64,000 nucleotides of DNA from positions 3,470,001 to 3,534,000 of the forward strand of contig NZ_CP032684.1 in NCBI RefSeq assembly GCF_003627795.1. Direction: 5' to 3'. Origin of the DNA: Rhizobium sp. CCGE531. Its GTDB lineage: Bacteria; Pseudomonadota; Alphaproteobacteria; Rhizobiales; Rhizobiaceae. The position numbers and the translations under genes are program-made. Each line of letters starts with the position of its first letter. Positions within the stretch are counted from its first letter, which is position 1. The notes under the pieces are model-generated. The model ran no database searches. It was not told the DNA's origin and was given only the letters and a program-made list of their open reading frames with translations. Shown here one piece after another: positions 56,869 through 64,000 of this stretch.

Positions 56869-57078
56869 GATGACCTCCCTTTGCGGTGATCCACATGGTT
56901 TCGACGCCCATTGCCAATCTGGGCATTGAAACGAATCCTGCCCAGTCGTAAATTTTAATGGTTAATGCTTTGCAAAGATCGCCATGAATAGGGCGCCTTT
57001 CCAGAAAAGTTTACCGGCTGTTAACGCCGTTGGTTAACAAGTCGCCTGATTGAACCCTGCGGAAGACTGGACTGCCCG

Positions 57079-57738
57079 TTGATTCACTTTGAGAACGTCG
57101 GTTTGCGCTACGGCATGGGTCCGGAAATCCTCCGTGACCTGAGCTTCGACATACCGAGGAAATCGTTCCAATTCCTGACCGGCCCTTCCGGCGCCGGCAA
57201 GACGACCCTGTTGCGGCTGCTCTTCATGTCGCTGCAGCCGACGCGTGGCCTGATCCGCATGTTCGACCGGGAGATTTCCTCGATCCCGCGCAATGAATTG
57301 CCGCTGCTGCGCCGTCGCGTCGGCATCGTCTTTCAGGATTTCCGGCTGCTGGAACATCTCACCACTTACGAAAACGTCGCGCTGCCCTTGCGCGTGCGCG
57401 GCAAGGATGAAAGCTCCTATCGCACCGACGTATTGGAGCTGCTGAAATGGGTGGGCTTGGGCGAGCGCATCAATGTGCTGCCGCCGATTCTGTCGGGCGG
57501 GGAGAAGCAGCGCGCGGCGATCGCGCGCGCCCTCATCGACCGCCCGGAAATCCTGCTCGCCGACGAACCCACGGGCAATGTCGACCCGCCGATGGCGCGC
57601 CGCCTGCTCAACCTGTTTCTGGAACTCAACCGCCTCGGCACCGCCGTCGTCATTGCCACGCACGATCTCGCCCTGATGGACCAGATCGAGGCCAGGCGCA
57701 TGATTCTATCGGGGGGGCATCTCGATATCTATGACTGA
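57079..57738 (+). CDS. ftsE: Cell division ATP-binding protein FtsE
   Basis: ABC ATPase that with FtsX regulates peptidoglycan hydrolases at the septum. The 219 residues have Walker A GPSGAGKTTLLRLL, the signature LSGGEKQR, Walker B EILLADEPTG and the switch His (IATHD). The start is TTG at 57079. ftsX overlaps by 8 bases. Upstream are a CtrA-like box (56958-56965) and GTTAAC-N7-GTTAAC (57020-57038). Confidence 0.97.
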   Translation: MIHFENVGLRYGMGPEILRDLSFDIPRKSFQFLTGPSGAGKTTLLRLLFMSLQPTRGLIRMFDREISSIPRNELPLLRRRVGIVFQDFRLLEHLTTYENVALPLRVRGKDESSYRTDVLELLKWVGLGERINVLPPILSGGEKQRAAIARALIDRPEILLADEPTGNVDPPMARRLLNLFLELNRLGTAVVIATHDLALMDQIEARRMILSGGHLDIYD

Positions 57739-58777
57739 GCCCGCCCCCCGCAGAAAAGCGCAAGGCACCGGCGCTCCGCAGGCACGGCAAGCGCCCGGTA
57801 CGCCGCCTGTGGAACGCAAGCGCCCGGAGATGCGCGTGCGCCCGACCGGGCCGATCGTGCCGTCCTCCAATATTCAGGGCAATGCGCTGATCGTCGTCAT
57901 CGCCATCATGGCCTTTCTCGCCTGCCTGACGCTCGGCGCCGTCAGCATGGTGCGTTCGACGGCGGCAAGCTGGGAGAGCCAGATTTCCCGCGAGATCACC
58001 ATCCAGATCAAGCCGGACGACAATCTCGACATGGAAAAGACGCTGGCAAGCGCCCGCGATATCGCGCTGAGCTTCGTCGGCACCAAGTCCGGCCAGATCG
58101 TTGACGAGGCGGCGACGGCACGCCTTCTCGAGCCGTGGCTCGGCGCCGGCCTCGACATCAAGGAACTGCCCGTCCCGCGCCTCGTTATCATCACCATCGA
58201 CGAGACGCATCCGCCGGATTTCGAGGCGATGCGCAGCCTGCTCAAGGCGCAGATCCCGCAGGCGTCGCTGGACGACCATCGCACCTGGGTCGACCGGCTC
58301 GTTTCGATGGCGCATACGACGGTTCTCATCGGCACCGGCGTGCTGCTGCTGGTCTTTACCGCCATGGTGCTGACGGTGGTCTTCGCCACGCGCGGCGCGC
58401 TGTCAGGCAATCGCCACATCGTCGAAGTGCTGCATTTCGTCGGCGCCGAAAGCACCTTCGTCGCCAACGAGTTCCAGAAGCATTTCCTGAAGATCAGCCT
58501 GAAAGGGTCGGCGGCCGGCAGCGGGCTCGCCGCCCTGTTCTTCACCATCGCCGGCGTTCTGCAGAGCCGCACGATCGCAACGCCGCAGACCGACCAGGCA
58601 ACCGCGCTTTTCGGGACGTTCTCCGTCGGCGCGCTTGGCTATATCGGTATCCTCGCCACCATGATCATCATCGCATTGCTGACAACGCTGACCGCGCGTT
58701 TCACCGTCATGCGCACGATCTACGAAATAGATTTGATCCGTTCCGACCCCGGAAGGACGGATAGTGTCCAGAATTGA
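57731..58777 (+). CDS. ftsX: Cell division protein FtsX
   Basis: Membrane partner of FtsE, 348 residues. A Pro-rich cytoplasmic tail (about 1-45) comes before the first helix (GNALIVVIAIMAFLACLTLGA), then a periplasmic loop (about 75-180) and three C-terminal helices. The 8-base overlap with ftsE implies translational coupling. The FtsX fold is identified by the hydrophobic pattern and genomic pair, not by a short motif. Confidence 0.94.
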   Translation: MTEPAPRRKAQGTGAPQARQAPGTPPVERKRPEMRVRPTGPIVPSSNIQGNALIVVIAIMAFLACLTLGAVSMVRSTAASWESQISREITIQIKPDDNLDMEKTLASARDIALSFVGTKSGQIVDEAATARLLEPWLGAGLDIKELPVPRLVIITIDETHPPDFEAMRSLLKAQIPQASLDDHRTWVDRLVSMAHTTVLIGTGVLLLVFTAMVLTVVFATRGALSGNRHIVEVLHFVGAESTFVANEFQKHFLKISLKGSAAGSGLAALFFTIAGVLQSRTIATPQTDQATALFGTFSVGALGYIGILATMIIIALLTTLTARFTVMRTIYEIDLIRSDPGRTDSVQN

Positions 58778-58846
58778 CGCTTTGGCGATGTTTTTTTACC
58801 GTCCGCCAGCCCGTTCCTTGCCGCAATTGGCGTATAATAGCGAATC

Positions 58847-59569
58847 ATGAGCATGGATCTGACGACTCGCAAAACCGTGAGTTCGCAGCCGTTGCAGGAG
58901 CAATCCCGCAGCGGTAGGCCCGTGCGGCGCAGCTTGTTTCGCCGTCTCCTGCGCTGGGGCGGCTTCGCCTTCATTTTTCTCGCCGCCATCGTTTTCGGCG
59001 GCTTCCTGCATTTCGCCGATTCGATCACCACCCTGAAGCCGCCGCCGGATCCGAAGGCCGATGCCATCGTCGTGCTGACGGGCGGTTATCAGCGGATCGA
59101 TCAGGCGGTCGAGCTGCTGCGCACCGGTGCAGGCAACCGCCTGCTGATATCGGGCGCGCATCCGACCACGACGCCGTCGCAGATCCGCAAGCTGACGCAG
59201 AGCTCCGTCAACCTCTTCAACTGCTGCGTCGACATCGGCTATGATGCCCTCGATACCATCGGCAATGCGCGCGAAGCGGCAAAATGGATCCATGCCAGGG
59301 GCTACAAGAGCGTTCTCGTGGTGACGAACAATTACCACATGCCCCGCAGCCTTGCGGAACTGAAATATGTCGATCCGTCGACCGATTTCATTGCCTATCC
59401 GGTCGTTAATTCCGATCTCAAGGCCAAGAACTGGTTCACGGATCCGAATGCATTGCGCACGATGATCTCCGAATATGCCAAGGTGCTGCTCGCGGGCGCC
59501 CGCAATCTGACCGGCCTCGGGCGGCCCATTGGCTTGCGCTCGCGGCAACCGAGCGATGACGATGACTGA
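58847..59569 (+). CDS. YdcF-like (DUF218) membrane-anchored protein
   Basis: 240 residues: N-terminal helix (about 36-60, WGGFAFIFLAAIVFGGFLHF) and a Rossmann-like DUF218 domain (DAIVVLTGGYQRIDQAVELL, GNAREAAKWIHARGYKSVLVVTNNYHMPRS). Relatives such as SanA and ElyC affect envelope integrity and lipid II processing in E. coli. It follows ftsX after 69 bases, consistent with cell-wall work. The first ATG has no clear ribosome site; an ATG two codons later is equally possible. Confidence 0.87.
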   Translation: MSMDLTTRKTVSSQPLQEQSRSGRPVRRSLFRRLLRWGGFAFIFLAAIVFGGFLHFADSITTLKPPPDPKADAIVVLTGGYQRIDQAVELLRTGAGNRLLISGAHPTTTPSQIRKLTQSSVNLFNCCVDIGYDALDTIGNAREAAKWIHARGYKSVLVVTNNYHMPRSLAELKYVDPSTDFIAYPVVNSDLKAKNWFTDPNALRTMISEYAKVLLAGARNLTGLGRPIGLRSRQPSDDDD

Positions 59570-59669
59570 GATCGAAGCCGAAACCACGCGCCGACTTTTT
59601 ATTGACGCCGTAATCGTGTAGGCAGACCTTCGAATGCCGGCGCCAAGCCGGTGCGCTGGGAAAGCCTCG

Positions 59670-60473
59670 ATGATTATCTTGCGTTCGGTCCTGTTCAATA
59701 CCGTCTTCTATGCCAATCTGATCATTCGCATGATCGTGCTGACGCCGATCTATTTCCTGATGCCGCGCAAGGCGGCCTATGCGATTCCCAAGGCATGGGC
59801 GCAATCGAGCACATGGCTGATGGAAAAGATCGTCGGCACGACCTTCGAGATCGAGGGCCTGGAGAACATTCCGAAGGGCAGCTACATCTTCGCGCCCAAG
59901 CACCAGTCCTTCTGGGATACTTTCGCGCTGCTGCCCTATCTCGACGACCCAGTCTATATCCTGAAACGCGAGCTGATGTGGATCCCGCTCTTCGGCTGGT
60001 ATGCGAAGAAACAGCGCATGATCCCGGTGGATCGCAGCGCGCGCGGCAAGGTGATGTTCGACGTGTTGAAACGCACGCGCGAAGAGCTTGCCACCGGCCG
60101 CCAGCTCATCATCTATCCCGAGGGAACCCGCCGCCCGCCGGGCGCCGAACCCCTCTACAAATACGGCATCGCCCGCGTGTATCGCGACCTTGGAATACCC
60201 GTCGTCGCCGTTGCCATGCATCCCGGCCTGTTCTGGCCGCGCCGGACCTTCCGCAAATATCCGGGCCATTTCAAGGTGCGCATCCTGCCGCCGATCGAGC
60301 CCGGATTGGACCCGGACGCCTTCTTCGCGCGTTTGATCGAAGAGACCGAAAAGGCGAGCGACAAACTGCTGGTCGAAACGATCGCCGAAAACCCGCATCT
60401 GCCCATTCCGCCAACCGCGGCCCAGCGCCTGGCGGAACTCGGCAAGGCAAAGCCGGTGACCGCGGCGGTTTGA
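59670..60473 (+). CDS. plsC: 1-acylglycerol-3-phosphate O-acyltransferase (PlsC family)
   Basis: Adds the second acyl chain in phospholipid synthesis at the inner membrane. The 267 residues contain motif I HQSFWD (PKHQSFWDTFALLPYL), motif III-like YPEGTRRPPG and motif II IPVDRSARGK. An N-terminal helix (about 5-30) anchors it. The start at 59670 is supported by GGGAAAG eight bases upstream. It is in the ftsEX-ydcF-plsC run, suggesting a common envelope-growth unit. Confidence 0.93.
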   Translation: MIILRSVLFNTVFYANLIIRMIVLTPIYFLMPRKAAYAIPKAWAQSSTWLMEKIVGTTFEIEGLENIPKGSYIFAPKHQSFWDTFALLPYLDDPVYILKRELMWIPLFGWYAKKQRMIPVDRSARGKVMFDVLKRTREELATGRQLIIYPEGTRRPPGAEPLYKYGIARVYRDLGIPVVAVAMHPGLFWPRRTFRKYPGHFKVRILPPIEPGLDPDAFFARLIEETEKASDKLLVETIAENPHLPIPPTAAQRLAELGKAKPVTAAV

Positions 60474-60505
60474 GCCGTTGCGACAGCTCGCATCGAAAAG
60501 AATGG

Positions 60506-61039
60506 CTAGGAAGCCTTTCGCATCCGCTCCACTTCACCGACGACCTGCTCAAGCCAGTGATCGCGGATGCCCATGTCGCGCAGATGCGTCAGCGTATTGA
60601 AGACATAGGCATCGTTCGGGCCGGAGCGCCCGCTGGCAGCCTCCACCACATGGGCCGCCTCGACCGCATCCAGCGTACCGGCATATTGCCTGTGAGCGCG
60701 GTCGACGACATAGGTGACGGCGCTGACGCGCCGTCCGTCGGCGAGCCGAATCGGCAGTGTCTTTTCGAGATAGACGTTGGTGACGAGTTCGCGCTCGCGC
60801 AGATAGGCCAATACCTCGTCCCAGCCGAAGGCCGGGACACGGAATGCCATGCCACGGCAGGAACCGCCACGATCGAGGCCGAGGACCAGGCCGGGGCTCG
60901 CTTCCGTGCCGCGATGGACCCAGGAACGGACGCAGAGCAAGCGACGATAACCGAAAATAAGGGCCTCGGCCCTTTCGTCATAACCAAAGCCCGGATTCCA
61001 CATGAGGGATCCGTAGCCAAACACCCAAAATTCGTCCAT
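60506..61039 (-). CDS. chaC: Gamma-glutamylcyclotransferase, ChaC type
   Basis: 177 residues from the MDEFWVFGYGSLMW start, the normal opening of ChaC-like glutathione-specific gamma-glutamylcyclotransferases. The substrate-binding loop YGSLMWNP and the active-site Glu region (LVTNVYLEKTLPI) are visible. It degrades glutathione to 5-oxoproline and Cys-Gly. Divergent from the DUF2125 gene with 50 bases between starts. Confidence 0.9.
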   Translation of the reverse strand: MDEFWVFGYGSLMWNPGFGYDERAEALIFGYRRLLCVRSWVHRGTEASPGLVLGLDRGGSCRGMAFRVPAFGWDEVLAYLRERELVTNVYLEKTLPIRLADGRRVSAVTYVVDRAHRQYAGTLDAVEAAHVVEAASGRSGPNDAYVFNTLTHLRDMGIRDHWLEQVVGEVERMRKAS

Positions 61040-61089
61040 ATCCAACGCCAAATCACTGTGAAGCTTCAGTCCAACCATTGGAGAACAAC

Positions 61090-62103
61090 ATGGCAGCGTC
61101 AAGCCAGAGCGTAACGACCGGTCGAGGCAAGCGTCTGTGGCTCATCCTGCTGGGGCTCGTGGTGGTCCTGGCCGGCCTCTACACGGGTGGATGGTACTAC
61201 GCGACCGGTTTCGTCAGGACCAGTGTCCTGAAGGCGCTCGGCCAGCAGAACAGCGCCGGCGTTGCCGGCAAATGCGGGAACATGGCCTTCAACGGCTTCC
61301 CCTTTTCGATCGGCCTGACCTGCGACACGGTGACGGTCGACAACCAAACGCGCGGCGTCTCCGCCAATTTCGACACGCTCAGCGCATCGGCGCCGGTCTT
61401 CCAGCCCAACCACGTCAGCTGGAGCCTGAAATCTCCCGCCGAATTGCGCACGACCGCAGGCCTGACCGTATCGGCGGAATGGACCGACCTGCAATCGAAC
61501 CTCGTCGCCAAGGGCCGCGGCGTTGCACAGAGCCAGACTGTCATCAATGGGCTGAAGGCAGGCATCGTTTCCTCCTTCACCGGCCAGAGCGTCGATGTGA
61601 CGGCCGCCCATACCGAGATGCATGCCAGCCAGAACGGCAGCGATCTGGATTTCGCCATCGGCGTCGAAAACGCCAATGCCGTGATCAAGGATTTTCCGCA
61701 GACCCTGCCGACCGCATCGACCAGCGCCAATGTGACGCTGTCAGGCAAGGCCGGCCTGCTTGACGGCAGCGACCGCGAAGGGCTTCGCGGCAGCGCGGGC
61801 GTGCTGCATCAGGCCGTCATCGACATCGGCGACGGCCGTATCATGACGCTTTCCGGCCCCTTCAATTTCGACGATGAAGGCTTCCTGTCCGGCCAGTTCA
61901 AGCTGGAGATCAATCAGATCGGCCCCTGGGGCGATAGCCTGACCGCGACGCTCCCCGCCGCCAAGAACATCATCAAGACGGCCACCAAGATGCTGAAGGC
62001 TCTTGCCAACGGCGCCGACAAGGTCTCCGTCGATCTCACCGCCGATCGCGGCCGCCTCTCGCTCAGCGGCTTCATCCCGCTCGGCAAGATCCCTCCGATC
62101 TGA
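61090..62103 (+). CDS. DUF2125 domain membrane-anchored protein
   Basis: 337 residues with an N-terminal helix (about 15-38, LWLILLGLVVVLAGLYTGGW) and a long periplasmic DUF2125 domain of beta-rich sequence. Function not known. The ATG at 61090 has TTGGAGAAC, i.e. GGAG, directly upstream. Convergent on tyrC after 41 bases. Confidence 0.88.
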   Translation: MAASSQSVTTGRGKRLWLILLGLVVVLAGLYTGGWYYATGFVRTSVLKALGQQNSAGVAGKCGNMAFNGFPFSIGLTCDTVTVDNQTRGVSANFDTLSASAPVFQPNHVSWSLKSPAELRTTAGLTVSAEWTDLQSNLVAKGRGVAQSQTVINGLKAGIVSSFTGQSVDVTAAHTEMHASQNGSDLDFAIGVENANAVIKDFPQTLPTASTSANVTLSGKAGLLDGSDREGLRGSAGVLHQAVIDIGDGRIMTLSGPFNFDDEGFLSGQFKLEINQIGPWGDSLTATLPAAKNIIKTATKMLKALANGADKVSVDLTADRGRLSLSGFIPLGKIPPI

Positions 62104-62144
62104 ACCCCAATACCTTCGCCCCAACGCGGAAGGCAGAAGAGCTG

Positions 62145-63074
62145 CTATTCCTTCGTATCCAGGGCATGACGGCCGAAATCCGGCGTGTCGACGTCCTGGC
62201 CGGCCTCAACGATCGAGCGGCGGATGGCGCGGGTGCGGGTGAAAAGTTCGAAGATCTTGTCGCCTTCGCCCCAGCGGATGGCACGCTGCAGCGATGCGAG
62301 ATCCTCCGAGAAACGCGACAGCATCTCCAGGATGGCATCGCGATTGTGCAGGCAGACGTCGCGCCACATGGTCGGGTCGGATGCGGCAAGGCGCGTGAAG
62401 TCGCGGAAGCCTGAAGCCGAATATTTGATGACTTCCGACTCGGTCACCGTCTCCAGATCGTCGGCGGTCCCGACGATGTTGTAGGCTATGAGATGCGGCA
62501 GATGCGAGACGATCGCCAGCACCTTGTCGTGGTGCTCCGGATCCATCTCGTCGACGCGGGAGCCGAGAGTTTCCCAGAAGTCACGAAGCGCCTTGATCGC
62601 GGCTTCGTCCGTGCCGGGAACCGGCGTGAAGATGCACCACCGTCCCTTGAACAGCCCCGGAAAACCCGCATCCGGCCCGGATTTCTCCGTACCTGCCAGC
62701 GGATGGCCCGGAATGAAATGCACGTTGGAGGGCATATGCGGCTGCATCTGCGCGATGACCGACGCCTTGGTCGAGCCTACATCGGTGACGATGGCGCCCG
62801 GTTTCAGATGTACAGAAATCTCCTTGGCGACGCTCTCCGATGCTCCCACAGGCACGGAGACAATGACCAGATCGGCATCCTTGACCGCCTCGGCCGAGGA
62901 CGGCGTATAGCGGTCGCCGAGCTGCAGCTCTTCCGCGCGTTTCAGCGTCTCGGCGCTGCGCGTCGAGATCACCACCTCCTTGGCAAGGCCAAGCCGCTTG
63001 ATGTCATGGGCGATGGAAGAACCGATCAGGCCGATGCCGATCAGCGCGATGCGGTCGAACTGGATCGTGCTCAT
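62145..63074 (-). CDS. tyrC: Prephenate/arogenate dehydrogenase
   Basis: Makes tyrosine (via 4-hydroxyphenylpyruvate or arogenate). The 309 residues have an NAD-binding Rossmann motif [17 protein letters not shown], and the [12 protein letters not shown] and [18 protein letters not shown] motifs of the family. It overlaps hisC by 4 bases (ATGA), as in many alphaproteobacteria where hisC-like aminotransferases and tyrC are paired. No ACT domain is seen. Confidence 0.95.
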   Translation of the reverse strand: MSTIQFDRIALIGIGLIGSSIAHDIKRLGLAKEVVISTRSAETLKRAEELQLGDRYTPSSAEAVKDADLVIVSVPVGASESVAKEISVHLKPGAIVTDVGSTKASVIAQMQPHMPSNVHFIPGHPLAGTEKSGPDAGFPGLFKGRWCIFTPVPGTDEAAIKALRDFWETLGSRVDEMDPEHHDKVLAIVSHLPHLIAYNIVGTADDLETVTESEVIKYSASGFRDFTRLAASDPTMWRDVCLHNRDAILEMLSRFSEDLASLQRAIRWGEGDKIFELFTRTRAIRRSIVEAGQDVDTPDFGRHALDTKE

Positions 63075-64000
63075 ACCTTGCGCCCCATAAATTCGGTCAG
63101 GGTGTCGATGACGCCGAGATTGGCCTCCTCTGTGCCGATGCTCATGCGCAGAGAGTTCGGAAAGCCATAGGCGCGCACGGCCCGGACGATATAGCCGCGG
63201 CTCGTGAGGAAATCATCGGCCTCCGCGGCGCGCTTGCCGTCGCTGTCGGGGAAATGGACCAGAACGAAATTCGCGACCGACGGCGTCACTCTGAGGCCGA
63301 TGGCTTCGAGTGCCGCCGTCATCTTCTCGATCCAGAGCGTATTATGCGCGACCGCCTTTTCCGTGAAGGCCTGATCGTGAATGGCGGCCGCACCCGCGGC
63401 GATGGCGGCGACGTTCATGTTGAACGGCATGCGCACCCGGTTGAGAGCATCCACGATATCGACAGGCCCGTACATCCAGCCGACACGAAGCGCCGCGAGA
63501 CCATAGATCTTCGAGAAGGTGCGGGTCATGACGACATTCTGGTTGGCCGAAACGAGCTCCAGACCCGCCTCGTAGTCGTTACGACGAACATATTCGGCAT
63601 AGGCGGCGTCAAGCACGAGAATGACATGATTTGGCAGGCTCGCCTGCAGGCGGCGGATCTCGCTGACCGGGACATAGGTGCCCGTCGGATTGGCCGGATT
63701 GGCGACGAAGACCATCCTGGTCTTCTGCGTGACGGCGGCGAGGATTGCGTCGACATCGACGGTGCAATCCTTTTCCTTCACCGTCACCGGTGTCGCGCCG
63801 GCCGCCATGATCTGGATCTTGTAGACCAGGAAGCCGTGCTCGGTGATGATGCCTTCATCGCCTGCACCGAGATAGGTATGGCAGAGCAAGGCGAGCAGTT
63901 CGTCCGAACCGTTGCCGCAAAGAATGTTGGCTACATTCAGCCCATGCACGTCGGCGATCGCCTGACGCAGCTCCCTGGCCTGCCCGTCGGGATAGCGCTC
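63071..64000 (-). CDS. hisC: Histidinol-phosphate aminotransferase, 5' truncated
   Basis: PLP transaminase of histidine synthesis that in this gene pair may also transaminate aromatic precursors. About 309 codons are visible; the reading frame runs out of the window at 64000, and residues [12 protein letters not shown] at that edge match the family, so the N-terminus is missing. The PLP lysine is in [15 protein letters not shown], the Asp-Tyr pair in DAAYAEYV. It is coupled to tyrC by a 4-base overlap. Confidence 0.94.
   Translation of the reverse strand, partial: ERYPDGQARELRQAIADVHGLNVANILCGNGSDELLALLCHTYLGAGDEGIITEHGFLVYKIQIMAAGATPVTVKEKDCTVDVDAILAAVTQKTRMVFVANPANPTGTYVPVSEIRRLQASLPNHVILVLDAAYAEYVRRNDYEAGLELVSANQNVVMTRTFSKIYGLAALRVGWMYGPVDIVDALNRVRMPFNMNVAAIAAGAAAIHDQAFTEKAVAHNTLWIEKMTAALEAIGLRVTPSVANFVLVHFPDSDGKRAAEADDFLTSRGYIVRAVRAYGFPNSLRMSIGTEEANLGVIDTLTEFMGRKV

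Noticed and set aside
57020..57038. GTTAAC-N7-GTTAAC as a full CtrA site
   Set aside because: The spacing between TTAA cores is 9, not the expected 7, so it is kept only as a loose hint in the CtrA finding.

Overview
The window is about 61% GC chromosomal DNA from an alphaproteobacterium of the Rhizobiales, most likely Rhizobium in the broad sense. This rests on gene content and order: prmC-prfA-ptsP-lysC-ubiG, argJ next to a parvulin gene and secA, DUF4167, CpdR, the TIGR02302 family, a PduO-type adenosyltransferase beside etfBA and hbd, and several families of short palindromic rhizobial repeats. Nearly all of it is ordinary core genome. I see no CRISPR array, prophage, conjugative module or defence island.

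Layout. 1-16 kb: end of a LytM/M23 peptidase, clpB, a DUF4167 protein, prmC/prfA (translation termination), ptsP (nitrogen PTS), lysC, a secreted unknown protein, ubiG, two DUF genes, a nitrilase-like amidase, grxC, comF and a NDUFAF5/BioC-like methyltransferase. 16-25 kb: an orphan Flp pilin and two small membrane proteins, then mutT-GNAT-argJ-parvulin in one direction and secA in the other, then a GST. 25-35 kb: a flippase plus BioF2-like acyltransferase pair, an acyl-CoA synthetase, an unusual second-type signal peptidase I, an aldo/keto reductase, a methyltransferase, and a divergent tetR/MFS pair with two palindromic operator candidates. 35-39 kb: tRNA-Leu(CAA), a small secreted unknown, a DedA/YqaA-type protein with DsbB, and an intact IS5-family element inserted in a repeat. 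39-48 kb: HNH nuclease, an AlkA-like glycosylase, gluQRS, a YihY/BrkB protein, an SDR, a twin-TM protein, the cobalamin adenosyltransferase, etfBA-hbd (electron transfer and 3-hydroxyacyl-CoA oxidation), and an intact IS110-family element. 48-64 kb: tlpA, argH-lptM-lysA, a TIGR02302 giant, cpdR, hpt, ftsEX with ydcF and plsC, chaC, a DUF2125 protein, and tyrC-hisC running off the end.

Functional threads. Arginine and lysine/aromatic/histidine biosynthesis (argJ, argH, lysC, lysA, tyrC, hisC); export and envelope work (secA, lepB, ftsEX, plsC, flippase, tlpA/dsbB); cell-cycle control (cpdR, with CtrA-like boxes near ftsE, cpdR and 17.2 kb). The most notable non-coding signals are two repeat families whose copies often begin exactly at a stop codon, a probable bridge-RNA region in the IS110 element, tandem TetR-type operators, a candidate RpoH promoter for clpB and a candidate housekeeping promoter for secA. 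Many starts were moved downstream of the longest reading frame because the extra N-terminus is translated repeat DNA or a good ribosome-binding site sits before an internal start.
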